This document shows, one piece after another, positions 1-10,403 of a stretch of 64,000 nt of DNA (its first letter is position 1; each line of letters starts with the position of its first letter). Origin of the DNA: JBBQUN01 sp963717115 (GTDB lineage Bacteria > Actinomycetota > Acidimicrobiia > Acidimicrobiales > SZUA-35); NCBI GenBank assembly GCA_963717115.1, contig CAVQVO010000020.1:62001-126000 (forward strand). Direction: 5' to 3'. Position numbers and translations under genes: made by a program. Under the pieces are notes generated by a model. That model made no database searches, was not told the DNA's origin, and saw only the letters and a list, made by a program, of their open reading frames with translations.

Positions 1-1144
1 GTGGTGCAGGAACCGGTCGCCGTGGCGGATCACGAACGAGACGATCGACAGGCGTTCCGCCTCGTGGCTGCCGAGGATGTCGATGTTCGGGGTCGCGTCC
101 CAGGCCTCGATCGCCCGGGACACGAACCGGTCCTCGAGCGCCCGGATCCGATCGACGCCGACCGCCTGCTTGAGTTGGAACACCAGTCCGGCGCGGATCG
201 ATTCGATGATCGCCGGCGTCCCCCCTTCTTCGCGGTGGGCCACGTCGACCAGGTAGTCGTGCTCGCTCGGATTGACGTAGGCCACGGTGCCCCCACCGGG
301 CACGTCGGGCACCCGGTTGGTGAAGAGCGATCGCTTGGCGACGAGCACCCCCGGCGTACCCGGCCCCCCGATGAGCTTGTGGGTCGACAGGAAGACCGCG
401 TCGAGGCGTTCGGGCGCGCTCGGCCGGCCCCATCGCGATGTCGACGTAGGGGGCGGCGGCCGCGAAGTCCCAGAAGGCCAGGGCGCCGTGTTCGTGGAGC
501 GTCCGCGACACCGAGGCGATGTCGGTCAGGATGCCGGTGACGTTCGACGCCGCCGAGAAGGAGCCGATCAGCAGGGGTCGGTCGGCGTGGCGGGCCAACT
601 CCGAACGCAGGGCGGCGAGGTCGACGTGGCCGTCGGGGTCCTCGGGGATCGTGACGACGTCGGCGATCGATTCGCGCCACGGCACCTCGTTGGAATGGTG
701 CTCGTAGGGGCCGATGAACACCACCGGTCGCCGGTCGGGCGGGATCTGGTCGGCGAAGTGCCACACGTCGTCGAGTGCCGACGGGATGCGCAGCCCCAGC
801 ACGCCGATGAGTTTGTCGATGGCGTAGGTCGAGCCGCTGCCGCAGAACAACACGACGTCGTCGTCGGTGGCGCCGACACAGTCGGCGATGATGGCCCGCG
901 CCTCCTCGCGGAAGCGAGTGGTCTGGAGTCCGGTTCCCGACGACTCGGTGTGGGTGTTGGCGTACAGCGGGAGCACCGCGGTCCGGAGGTAGTCCTCGAT
1001 GAAGTCGAGCGAGCGGCCCGACGCGGTGTAATCGGCGTAGACGACCGGCTTGACCCCGAACGGTCCTTCGACGACGTCGTCTCGCCCGATGACCGCCGAA
1101 CGGATGGTGGCGATCAGGTCGGGCGGTCGAGCCGGGTCGGACAT
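1..1144 (-). CDS. Class V aminotransferase / cysteine desulfurase-like PLP enzyme (3' part outside window)
   Basis: A PLP-dependent fold-type I enzyme of the SufS/CsdA-like aminotransferase class V family. It begins MSDPARPPDLIATIRS and runs off the window edge after about 380 residues. The region HTESSGTGLQTTRFREEAR, a nucleotide-binding-type stretch CGSGSTYAIDKLIG and the lysine motif STHKLIGGPGTPG (Schiff-base Lys) are all readable. Many actinobacteria carry such proteins without an adjacent Suf system, so the substrate is not known. The reading frame shifts by one base near 411-420, in a GGGCGCGC stretch; removing one base restores DAVFLSTHK in frame. The start is chosen because a TANNNT box lies 6 nt upstream, suggesting a leaderless mRNA. 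Confidence 0.8.
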   Translation of the reverse strand, partial: MSDPARPPDLIATIRSAVIGRDDVVEGPFGVKPVVYADYTASGRSLDFIEDYLRTAVLPLYANTHTESSGTGLQTTRFREEARAIIADCVGATDDDVVLFCGSGSTYAIDKLIGVLGLRIPSALDDVWHFADQIPPDRRPVVFIGPYEHHSNEVPWRESIADVVTIPEDPDGHVDLAALRSELARHADRPLLIGSFSAASNVTGILTDIASVSRTLHEHGALAFWDFAAAAPYVDIAMGPAERARTPRRGLPVDPQAHRGAGYAGGARRQAIALHQPGARRARWGHRGLRQSERARLPGRRGPPRRRGDAGDHRIDPRRTGVPTQAGGRRRSDPGARGPVRVPGDRGLGRDPEHRHPRQPRGGTPVDRLVRDPPRRPVPAP

Positions 1145-1150
1145 GGAGCC

Positions 1151-1156
1151 ACGATA
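1151..1156 (-). promoter_or_regulatory. Predicted -10 box of a leaderless promoter (aminotransferase)
   Basis: TATCGT on the minus strand lies exactly 6 nt before the ATG at 1144, so transcription should start at or next to the start codon. No ribosome-binding site is present. The same arrangement recurs at four other genes in the window. Confidence 0.55.
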
Positions 1157-1281
1157 GCCAGGAGGGGGCGTCGGGAAGGGTCCCAAGCCCCTACACCAGG
1201 ACGACCAGGCGGGCGTAGCGTTGACCGCGCATGAATGCGTCGGCTCCTGGTCGACGGCGAACCGATCCAAGGAGAGACCCG

Positions 1282-4014
1282 ATGACCGAGCGCTGGGTGT
1301 ACCGCTTCGACGAACTCGAAGCCGCAAAGGCCGCCGTCGGCGGCGACTGGGAAGCCGTGCGCGGCCTGCTCGGGGGCAAGGGCGCCAACCTGGCCGAGAT
1401 GACGTCGCTCGGCATCCCGGTGCCGCCCGGGTTCACCATCACCACCCGGGCCTGCAATGCGTTCATCGCCAACGGTGGGGTCTTCCCCGACGGCCTGTGG
1501 GACCAGGTCCTCGAGGCGATGGCCGCCGTCGAATCCCAGACCGGCAAGCACTACGGGTCGGCCGACGACCCCTTGCTGGTCGCCTGTCGGTCGGGCGCCA
1601 AGTTCTCGATGCCCGGCATGATGGACACCGTCCTCGACCTGGGGTTGAACGACGAGGTCGCCGCCGAGATGGTCCGTCGCACCGGCGACGAACGCTTCGT
1701 CCTCGACTCACGACGTCGGCTGATCCAGATGTTCTCCACCGTGGTGCTCGGGGTCAGCAACGATCCGTACGAAGCCGTCATGCATCAGCGTCGCACGAAG
1801 GCCGGGGTGGCATCCGATGCCGACCTGAGCACCGACGACCTCCGGCTCGTCGTCGAGCAGTTCGACGACGTGACCGCCCGCCTGGCGCCCCAGCCGTTCC
1901 CCTCCGACCCGATGGAACAGCTGCGACTCTCGATCGAGGCGGTGTTCTCCAGCTGGAACTCCCGCCGGGCCCACGACTATCGCGTCGCGGCCAAGATCGA
2001 TCACGACCTCGGCACTGCGGTCAACATCGTCGCCATGGTGTTCGGCAACACGGGCAACGACTCCGCCACCGGTGTTGCGATGTCCCGAGACGCCACCACC
2101 GGTCACGACCACCTCGAGGGTGACTACCTCATCAACGCCCAGGGCGAGGACGTCGTCGCCGGGACCCGGCCCACCAAGCCGATCGAGCAGCTCGCCGCCG
2201 AGATGCCCGACGCCTACAACGAGTTCGCGGCGATCGCCAAGCGGCTCGAGCGGCACTTCCGCGACATGCAGGACATGGAGTTCACCGTCGAGGACTCCAA
2301 GCTGTGGCTGCTGCAGACCCGCACCGGGAAGCGCACCGCCCAGGCCGCGGTGCGCATCGCGGTCGACATGGTCGAGGAGGGATTGATCACCAAGGCCGAG
2401 GCGGTCGGTCGGGTGTCGCCCGAGCAGATCGACTTCTTCCTGCATCCCCAGTTCTCGTCGGCGATCACCGACGATCTCGAGGTCATCGCCCGGGGCCTCA
2501 ACGTCTCGCCCGGTGCCGCCGTCGGGGTCGTGGCGTTCGACCCCGACCTCGCCGAGCGTTGGGGCGCCGAGGGACGCCAGGTCGTTCTCGTCCGCACCGA
2601 GACCAAGCCCGACGACGTGCACGGCATGCTCGCCGCGGTCGGCATCCTCACCTCGAGCGGCGGCCGGACCAGCCACGCCGCCCTCGTCGCCCGCCAGTTC
2701 GGCAAGCCGGCCGTGGTCGGCGCGTCCGGGATCGACATCGACATGGTGACCCGCACCCTCAAGGTGGGCCTGCGAACCATCCACGAGGGTGAATGGCTCT
2801 CGATCGACGGCACCACCGGCGAGGTCTTCGAGGGGCAGGTCGACACCGTGGCCCCCGACCTCGACAACCCCGAGCTCAGCACCCTGCTCTCGTGGGCCGA
2901 CGAGTTCCGAACCCTCGGGGTGCGGGCGAACGCCGACGACGCAGTCGAAGCCGCGCGGGCCCGCGGCTACGGCGCCGGTGGCATCGGGCTGTGTCGGACC
3001 GAGCACATGTTCTTCGCCGCCGACCGCCTGCCCATCATGCAGCGCATGATCACGGCCCCGACCCTCGCCGAACGCCGCGAGGCCATCGACGCCCTGCTGC
3101 CGTTCCAACGCGAAGACTTCGCGGGCATCTTCCGGGCCATGGACGGGCTGCCCGTGATCATCCGGTTGCTCGACCCGCCGCTCCACGAGTTCCTGCCGAG
3201 CTGGGAGTCGTTGCATCGCACGATCACCGACGCCCAGATCCGCCTGGGCCGCGCCGCCGACCTGGCCGAGGTCGAACAGCTCGTGCTGGAGCTGTCCGAG
3301 ACCCGAGCCATGCTCGAACGGGTGGAGGAGTTGCGCGAGGCCAACCCCATGCTCGGTCTCCGGGGTGTTCGGCTCGGCCTGAAGATCCCGGCGCTGACCC
3401 AGATGCAGGCTCGGGCGGTCTTCGAGGCGGCGCTCGACGTGGCCGCCGACGGCGGCGATCCTCGGCCCGAGATCATGGTGCCGCTCGTGAGCCACGCCAA
3501 CGAACTGGCCCGGCAGCGCACCCTCATCGAGGAGGTCGCCGAAGCGGTCATGGCCGAGCGGGGTCGCCGGATCGACTACCAGATCGGCACGATGATCGAG
3601 GTTCCCCGGGCGGCACTGACCGCCGACGCCATCGCCGCCAAGGCCGACTTCCTGTCCTTCGGGACCAACGACCTCACCCAGATGACCTACGGCATCAGCC
3701 GGGACGACGCCGAAGCGGCCTTCCTCCTGTCGTATCTCGCCGAGGGGATCCTGCCGGCGAACCCGTTCGCCACCATCGATCCCGACGGTGTGGGCCGCCT
3801 GATGGAGATGGCACTGGCCGGAGCCCGGTCGACGGTGCCGGGAATCGAGAGCGGCGTGTGCGGGGAGCACGGCGGCGACCCCGCATCGATCGCCCTGTGC
3901 CACCACCTGGGCCTGACCTACGTGAGCTGCTCGGCCTACCGCATCCCCGTCGCCCGACTGGCGGCGGCGCAGGCCGCACTCGCCGACCTCGACGACCTCG
4001 ACGACCGGACCTGA
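1282..4014 (+). CDS. ppdK: Pyruvate, phosphate dikinase
   Basis: Interconverts pyruvate, ATP and phosphate with phosphoenolpyruvate, AMP and diphosphate in the cytosol. The 910-residue length is typical. In order: the N-terminal nucleotide-binding domain with LLGGKGANLAEM, the central swivelling phosphohistidine domain with GGRTSHAALVARQFGKPAV (catalytic His in TSHA), and the C-terminal PEP/pyruvate barrel with SFGTNDLTQMTYGISRDD and the GVCGEHGGDP motif holding the catalytic Cys. The ATG at 1282 is preferred over an in-frame ATG at 1231 because AAGGAGAG precedes it and homologous sequence begins there; the upstream extension is Arg-rich and looks non-coding. A TAGCGT box at 1216-1221 could be its -10 element. 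It stands alone, not in a visible operon. Confidence 0.97.
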   Translation: MTERWVYRFDELEAAKAAVGGDWEAVRGLLGGKGANLAEMTSLGIPVPPGFTITTRACNAFIANGGVFPDGLWDQVLEAMAAVESQTGKHYGSADDPLLVACRSGAKFSMPGMMDTVLDLGLNDEVAAEMVRRTGDERFVLDSRRRLIQMFSTVVLGVSNDPYEAVMHQRRTKAGVASDADLSTDDLRLVVEQFDDVTARLAPQPFPSDPMEQLRLSIEAVFSSWNSRRAHDYRVAAKIDHDLGTAVNIVAMVFGNTGNDSATGVAMSRDATTGHDHLEGDYLINAQGEDVVAGTRPTKPIEQLAAEMPDAYNEFAAIAKRLERHFRDMQDMEFTVEDSKLWLLQTRTGKRTAQAAVRIAVDMVEEGLITKAEAVGRVSPEQIDFFLHPQFSSAITDDLEVIARGLNVSPGAAVGVVAFDPDLAERWGAEGRQVVLVRTETKPDDVHGMLAAVGILTSSGGRTSHAALVARQFGKPAVVGASGIDIDMVTRTLKVGLRTIHEGEWLSIDGTTGEVFEGQVDTVAPDLDNPELSTLLSWADEFRTLGVRANADDAVEAARARGYGAGGIGLCRTEHMFFAADRLPIMQRMITAPTLAERREAIDALLPFQREDFAGIFRAMDGLPVIIRLLDPPLHEFLPSWESLHRTITDAQIRLGRAADLAEVEQLVLELSETRAMLERVEELREANPMLGLRGVRLGLKIPALTQMQARAVFEAALDVAADGGDPRPEIMVPLVSHANELARQRTLIEEVAEAVMAERGRRIDYQIGTMIEVPRAALTADAIAAKADFLSFGTNDLTQMTYGISRDDAEAAFLLSYLAEGILPANPFATIDPDGVGRLMEMALAGARSTVPGIESGVCGEHGGDPASIALCHHLGLTYVSCSAYRIPVARLAAAQAALADLDDLDDRT

Positions 4015-4033
4015 CGCCACGGGCCGGAGCCGT

Positions 4034-4039
4034 TAGGTT
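4034..4039 (+). promoter_or_regulatory. Predicted -10 box of a leaderless promoter (nudC)
   Basis: TAGGTT is followed after 7 nt by the GTG start of nudC at 4047, with no ribosome-binding site. It lies within 20 bases of the ppdK stop, so nudC can be expressed independently. Confidence 0.5.
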
Positions 4040-4046
4040 CTCGCCC

Positions 4047-4862
4047 GTGTTCGTTCCCCGCGTCTCCCTCCCCGAGCATCTGCCCGCCCTCGACGGCCGA
4101 TGGTTCGCCATCGACGACCGCCAGCAGGTGCTGGTCGTCGACGGCGCCATTCCCGTGGCGGCCGAGTCCCCGGTGTCGGGGCCCCGACACCTGTTGGGGC
4201 TCGACGACGGGGTGCCCGTCTATGCCGTGGCCGCCGGGAAGTACCCCGACGTGGCCGACGAGTACGCGGAGACCGGGCACTGGGTCCATCTCCGGGCCCT
4301 GTTCGGCGCCGTGCCCGACGACCAATGGGCGCTGGCCGGACGGGCCTCCCAGGTGCTGACCTGGGAGAAGGATCATCAGTTCTGCGGGCGCTGCGGCACC
4401 AGGAACGAGCCCCACCCGATCGACCGGGCCCAGGAGTGCCCGGCCTGCGGGCTGCAATCGTTTCCTCGCCTCACCCCGGCGATCATCACGCTCGTCGAAC
4501 GCGACGACGGCCGAGCCCTCCTGGCGTGGGGCGCCCGTTTCCCGGGGCGCTTCTACAGTGCGCTCGCCGGCTTCGTGGAACCGGGCGAGAGCCTCGAGGA
4601 ATGCGTGGCCCGCGAGGTCCGCGAAGAGGTCGGCATCGAGGTCCGCGACATCACCTACTTCGGCAGCCAGCCCTGGCCGTTCCCGCACTCGGTGATGATC
4701 GGATTCCAGGCCCGCTATGCGGGCGGCGACATCGTGGTGCAGGAGGAGGAGATCGTCGAGGCCGACTGGTACCACCCCGACGACCTCCCGCCGGCGCCCC
4801 GGGGCGGGCTGTCGATCGCCGGCTGGTTGATCGACGACTGGATCCGTCGGGTGAGCAGGTAG
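4047..4862 (+). CDS. nudC: NADH pyrophosphatase / RNA deNADding Nudix hydrolase NudC
   Basis: Hydrolyses NAD(H) and NAD-capped RNA to NMN(H) and AMP. The 271-residue protein has a zinc ribbon (FCGRCGTRN then ECPACG), a Nudix box beginning GFVEPGESLEECVAREVREE with the metal-binding REVREE, and the family hallmark SQPWPFPHSVMIGF that separates NudC from other Nudix enzymes. The GTG start at 4047 is chosen because it sits 7 nt after a TAGGTT box, and no other in-frame start is suitably placed. The gene stands 32 bp after ppdK on the same strand. Confidence 0.95.
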   Translation: MFVPRVSLPEHLPALDGRWFAIDDRQQVLVVDGAIPVAAESPVSGPRHLLGLDDGVPVYAVAAGKYPDVADEYAETGHWVHLRALFGAVPDDQWALAGRASQVLTWEKDHQFCGRCGTRNEPHPIDRAQECPACGLQSFPRLTPAIITLVERDDGRALLAWGARFPGRFYSALAGFVEPGESLEECVAREVREEVGIEVRDITYFGSQPWPFPHSVMIGFQARYAGGDIVVQEEEIVEADWYHPDDLPPAPRGGLSIAGWLIDDWIRRVSR

Positions 4863-4869
4863 GACCGGC

Positions 4870-5076
4870 TCAGTCGTCCTTCAGGGCGACGGCGTTGGGG
4901 GTGACGTTCATCTTCGGTTCGTATTCCACCGCCGCCTGTTCCGTCGCCTCCTTGCCGAGTGTGGCCCGCAGCTCGGTTCGGCACGACCGGCACGGCCCGT
5001 AGAACCGTTCGGTGGTTTCGGACCCGCAGCGGGGACACGTGATCAGGAGGTCGGCGGGCGGATCGAGCGAGGTCAC
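4870..5076 (-). CDS. Small zinc-ribbon protein
   Basis: A 68-residue protein with one CPRCG...CRSC zinc-ribbon pair near residues 14-33, followed by a short hydrophilic tail. No enzymatic domain is visible. Such small ribbons often bind nucleic acid or act as protein adaptors, but the function is unknown. Start GTG at 5076 lies 6 nt from a TAGAGT box. It is convergent with nudC, 7 bp apart, and divergent from the ABC ATPase gene. Confidence 0.75.
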   Translation of the reverse strand: MTSLDPPADLLITCPRCGSETTERFYGPCRSCRTELRATLGKEATEQAAVEYEPKMNVTPNAVALKDD

Positions 5077-5082
5077 ACGCCG

Positions 5083-5088
5083 ACTCTA
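5083..5088 (-). promoter_or_regulatory. Predicted -10 box of a leaderless promoter (zinc-ribbon gene)
   Basis: Minus-strand TAGAGT, then 6 nt, then the GTG start at 5076. No ribosome-binding site intervenes. Confidence 0.5.
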
Positions 5089-5204
5089 GGCGATCCTCGG
5101 CGAACCCCTGTCCCGAGACGTCGGTCACTGTTACCATGCTGCGGCGATTGCATTTCTGCTCTCTTCATCACCTCCATCGTCCAACCTCTGCGAAACGGGA
5201 ATCC

Positions 5205-6396
<1,192 letters not shown>

Positions 6397-6429
6397 GTCC
6401 CGGCGCCCGAACCGCGGCATCCGATCGTC

Positions 6430-7128
6430 GTGCTCCGCCTCCGACAGGTGGCCCTCGTCGCCGCCGATCTCACCACCGCCGAACGTGAACTCGGCGAGGC
6501 CCTCGGCCTCGATCGCTGTTTCCGGGATCCCGGAGTCGGCGAGTTCGGGCTCCACAACGCCCTGTTCGCGGTCGGTGACCGGTTCCTCGAGATCGTGTCG
6601 CCGACCCGGCCGGGCACCACGGCCGGTCGGCTCCTCGACAAGCGGGGCGGCGACGGCGGCTACATGGTGATCCTCCAGACCGACGACCTCGCCCCGTTCC
6701 GGTCCCGGTTCGATGCGCTGGGGGTCCGCGTCGTCTACGAGGCGGTGACCGACGGCATCGTCGGTCTGCACCTCCATCCCGCCGATCTGGGGTCGGCGAT
6801 CGTTTCGGTCGATCGGGCCGACGCCCCGGCCGAGTGGCCCTGGGCCGGTCCGGTCTGGCGTGATCACGGCCGCGACGACACCGTGACCGATCTCGTTGCC
6901 GTCGAGCTGCAGGCCGACGACCCCGATCGGACCGCCGAGCGCTGGGCCCGCGTCCTCGATCGGTCGGTCCTCGATCGGGTGATCGAACTCGACGACGCGA
7001 CGATCCGCTTCGTCCCCGTCGACGACGGACGGGGCCCCGGTCTGCGCCGCTTCGACGTGGTCGCCGCCGATCGGGCTCGGGCCGGTTCCACCCTCGACCT
7101 CGTCGGCGTGACGGTCGGCTTCGTCTGA
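6430..7128 (+). CDS. VOC (glyoxalase/dioxygenase fold) family protein
   Basis: A 232-residue protein starting LRLRQVALVAADL, which matches the first beta strand of a vicinal-oxygen-chelate module. A second module begins near VTDLVAVELQADDPDRTAERWARVL. The substrate cannot be deduced; the two half-modules resemble uncharacterised Glyoxalase_3-like proteins. Start GTG at 6430. The gene follows the ABC ATPase gene by 33 bp but has no obvious functional link to it. Confidence 0.75.
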   Translation: MLRLRQVALVAADLTTAERELGEALGLDRCFRDPGVGEFGLHNALFAVGDRFLEIVSPTRPGTTAGRLLDKRGGDGGYMVILQTDDLAPFRSRFDALGVRVVYEAVTDGIVGLHLHPADLGSAIVSVDRADAPAEWPWAGPVWRDHGRDDTVTDLVAVELQADDPDRTAERWARVLDRSVLDRVIELDDATIRFVPVDDGRGPGLRRFDVVAADRARAGSTLDLVGVTVGFV

Positions 7129-7197
7129 TCGGCTTCGTCCGACGAGGCCCCCTCCCGACTATCGTTGCACCACGGCCGAGAAAAGGGGTGGGACCAC

Positions 7198-8035
7198 ATG
7201 TTGGCGGTGTTGTACGGAGCGTCTCTTCCGGTGACCCTGGGGCTCATCACGCTGTGGGCCGTCGGCACCGTCGCGTTGGGCTGGCTGATCTGGAGCCTGC
7301 TGCCGGGAACCAGCGGCCCGCAGGGTGAGGCGGCCGAGCGGATCAAGTCGCTCGAGCGGCGACTCGGGTCCGTCATGGCCGAGCGCGACGACGGTCGAGC
7401 CGAGCTCCTCGCGCTGCGGGCCGCGTACCACAACGAGGTCGACCTGCTCGACGGTGTCGCCCTGCGCAACGGCGTCGATCCCGAGGCCTTTCGCCGGATC
7501 GTGGCCAAGGAGTATCTCGGGCGGGAGCTCGAAGACGTGCCCCCGGTCCTGGGCGTCGACGACGTCCGACGGCTCCAGGCCGAACTCGAGGCCAAGGACC
7601 GCCAGCTCCAGGCCACCACCGAGGAGATCCAGGCCATCCGGTCGGCCGTCGAGGCGCTCACGGCCGACACGGCCGGCGGATTCGACGGCTCCGGGACCGA
7701 CGGCTCGGCCGACGCGGGCCCGATCCGGGGCGACGGCCACCGCGACGGCCACCACCCTGGTCGACGACACGACGGCCGGGGGCACCCTCGATCTGCGCGA
7801 CGTCACCCCGGTGATCGACCTCTGCGACCGGCGCGACGGCGATTCCCGACAGCTGGCGCTCGCCGAGCTCGAGGTCCGCGAACTCCGGGCCCGGCTCGCC
7901 GACCTGTCGGTGGCCAAGGACGAGATCGAGTCCCGGCTCGAACACCGCCGCCAGGCCGACGATCGGGTCCGGGAACTGCTCGAGGAGTTGGCGAGGGTCC
8001 AGCGCGACGCCGCCACCGACCGGTTCGGCCCGTAA
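7198..8035 (+). CDS. Membrane-anchored coiled-coil protein of unknown function
   Basis: About 278 residues after correction. One transmembrane helix near residues 8-32 (LGLITLWAVGTVALGWLIW) is followed by a heptad-rich coiled coil (IKSLERRLGSVMAERDDGRAEL...), a charged middle part and a second coiled coil at the C terminus (ELEVRELRARLADLSVAK...). The frame shifts by one base in the GGGG run near 7725-7730; the downstream frame is clearly coding (TLDLRDVTPVIDLCDRRDGD). The start is supported by AAAAGGGGTGGG upstream. Not recognised as a named family; possibly a cell-envelope or division-associated protein, but this is a guess. Confidence 0.6.
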
Positions 8036-8052
8036 CCGGCAGACTGGACCCC

Positions 8053-9343
8053 ATGGCCGCAACGACCCGACCCATCGACCCGCTGGTGTCGGCCCCCGAC
8101 CTCGTCGCCGGCATTCCCGGGTCGAAGAGTCACACCAACCGTGCCCTGGTCTGTGCCGCGCTGGCCCGGGGCCGATCGACCTTGCGGGGAGCGCTGTTCG
8201 CCGACGACACCGCGGCGATGGTGGAATCACTGCGCCTGCTCGGCATCGGGATCGACGTCGATGCCGACTCGACCACCATGTCGGTCGACGGCTGCGGCGG
8301 ACGGCTCCCGGTCGACGGACGGGACGCTCGACGTCCGCCAGTCGGGGACGACGGGCCGGTTCCTGCTGCCGATGCTCGCCCTCGGACGGGGCCGGGTCGT
8401 CCTCGACGGTCACCCCCAGCTTCGGTCCCGACCCTTCGCCGAGATCACCTCGGCGCTGCGTCGGTCGGCGTCCGCACCGAAGGGGACGCGCTGCCGCATC
8501 ACCGTGCACGGCGGCGGCTGGAACGGTGGTTCGCTCACCATCGACGGATCGGTGTCGAGCCAGTTCCTGTCGGGGCTCCTGCTCTCGGCGCCGTGTGCCG
8601 ACGGGACCACCGTGATCACGGTCGAGGGCGAACTGGTCTCGGCTCCCTACATCGATCTCACCCTCGCCACGATGGCCCGGTTCGGTGCTCGGGTCACCGC
8701 CGACGATCATCGATCGTTCGCCGTTGCCGCCACCGGGTACGAGCCGACGACGATCGACCTCGAGCCCGATGCCTCGGCGGCCTCCTACTTCTTCGCCGCC
8801 GCCGCCATCACCGGGGGCCGTGTCCGGGTCGAAGGGCTGGGCACCCGATCGATCCAGGGTGACCTGGCGTTCGTCGACATCCTGGCGGCGATGGGAGCGG
8901 AGGTCACCAAGACCCCCGAGTGGACCGAGGTCCGCGGGACCGGCCGGCTCGATGGCGTCACGGTCGACATGGGCGCGTGTTCCGACACCGCCCAGACGCT
9001 CGCGGTGGTGGCCACGTTCGCCTCGTCCCCGACCGTGATCACCGGCATCGACTTCATCCGGCGCAAGGAGACCGACCGCATCGCCGCCGTCGTGACCGAA
9101 CTCCGGGCCCTCGGGATCGACGCCGACGAAGACGCCGACGGCATGACCATCCGGCCCGGCACGCCCCGACCCGGCGTGGTGCGCACCTACGACGACCATC
9201 GCATGGCCATGAGTTTCGCCCTGCTCGGGCTCGCCCACCCCGGCATCGAGATCGCCGACCCCGGGTGCGTTGCCAAGACCTTCCCGGGCTTCTTCACCGA
9301 ACTCGAGCGCCTGCGAGCCGATCCGCTCGACCCCTCGCCATGA
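8053..9343 (+). CDS. aroA: 3-phosphoshikimate 1-carboxyvinyltransferase (EPSP synthase)
   Basis: Transfers enolpyruvate from PEP to shikimate-3-phosphate in the chorismate pathway. The N terminus has PGSKSHTNRALVCAALARG (substrate-binding PGSKS), the middle has VRQSGTTGRFLLPMLALG (the family GTT/R motif), and near the C terminus are RRKETDRIAAVVTELRALG and TYDDHRMAMSFAL. About 429 residues. The two halves are in different frames; the shift lies near 8311-8322 in GACGGACGGGACG and equals one extra base modulo three. The ATG at 8053 immediately precedes homologous sequence. The stop overlaps the next gene's start (ATGA). Confidence 0.93.
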
Positions 9344-10380
9344 GAGCGGCGATGCTGCGGGGCGAACGACACGTCGAGGTCGTCGAACTCCCCGAACCCG
9401 AACTGCTCGACGGCAGCGTCATCGTCGAGATCGACCGGTGTGGCATCGGTGGCTCCGACCTCCAGGCCTGGATCACCGGCATCCTGCCCAGCCCGGCGTG
9501 GTTCGGTCACGAGTGGGTGGGGCGGGTCGTGGCCGTCGCCGACGGCGTCCGGGGCCGATTCGTCGGCGAGCGGGTGCTCGGCGCCGTACCGCCGCCGTGC
9601 GGCTGGTGCCGACCGTGTCTGGCCGGACTGTCCGAACAGTGTGACCTGGTGCTCGAGACCATCGTCGGGGTCGACACCCTGGCCAGCGGTCACGGCGCGT
9701 TCGCCGAACGGATCCGGGTCGATGCCCGCCGGGCCTACCGGGTCCCCGAGGCCCTCGACGACGACGCCGCGGCCCTGGCCGAACCGGCCGCCGTCGCCGC
9801 TCACGCCGTGGCGCGGCACCCGGTCCGGATCGGTGACCTGGCCGTGGTCATCGGTGCCGGGACGATCGGTCTCCTCGTGGCCGAGATCGTGCGTCAGTCC
9901 GGGGCCGGACGCGTCGTGGTGGTCGAGCCCGATCCGATCCGTCGCGAGATCGCCTGCGACCTCGGCGCCGACGCGGCCTTCGCCCCGGGCGAGGGTGTCG
10001 AGCGCTGGCTGGCCGATCGGAGCCACCGCCTCGGCGCCGACCTCGTCTACGACTGTGCCGGGACGGCATCGTCGTTGGCCGCCACCGTCGACTACGTCCG
10101 ACGGGGGGGAGCCGTCATCGTGGCCGGGGTGAGCCCCGGCGCCCAGTTCCCGTGGTCACCCAAGACCCTCGAGCGCGAACTCACGGTGCGGGCGTCGCTG
10201 GGTTACACCATCGGCGACGTGCGCCGGGTCCTCGACCTCATGGCCGACGATCGGCTCCGTCTCTTTCCCGTGGTCGAGCCGGTGGCCGTGGGTCTGCACG
10301 AGATCGGCGAGGTGCTGGCCCGGCGCGAACGTCAGGCCGAGGGCCGATCGAAACACGCCGTCGATCCTCGCATCGCCTGA
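9340..10380 (+). CDS. Zinc-type medium-chain dehydrogenase with a lost catalytic cysteine
   Basis: A 346-residue MDR-superfamily protein. The GroES-like N-terminal half keeps the four structural-zinc cysteines (CGWCRPCLAGLSEQC) and the catalytic-site GHEWVG His and Glu. The usual catalytic-zinc motif CGICGSD reads CGIGGSD here, so the Cys ligand is Gly. The Rossmann half has VVIGAGTIGLLVAEIV, then VVVEPD for NAD(P) binding. Relatives include threonine and sugar dehydrogenases. Because the zinc ligand is missing, catalysis may be altered; the substrate is unknown. Translation is likely coupled to aroA through a 4-base overlap. Confidence 0.85.
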   Translation: MRAAMLRGERHVEVVELPEPELLDGSVIVEIDRCGIGGSDLQAWITGILPSPAWFGHEWVGRVVAVADGVRGRFVGERVLGAVPPPCGWCRPCLAGLSEQCDLVLETIVGVDTLASGHGAFAERIRVDARRAYRVPEALDDDAAALAEPAAVAAHAVARHPVRIGDLAVVIGAGTIGLLVAEIVRQSGAGRVVVVEPDPIRREIACDLGADAAFAPGEGVERWLADRSHRLGADLVYDCAGTASSLAATVDYVRRGGAVIVAGVSPGAQFPWSPKTLERELTVRASLGYTIGDVRRVLDLMADDRLRLFPVVEPVAVGLHEIGEVLARRERQAEGRSKHAVDPRIA

Positions 10381-10403
10381 CGCGTCGACCCCGGCCGGCG
10401 TGC

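Noticed and set aside
1708..4020. 770-codon open frame antisense to ppdK
   Set aside because: Mirror of a GC-rich gene; Gly/Asp/His/Val-rich translation without motifs, while the plus strand encodes an intact dikinase.
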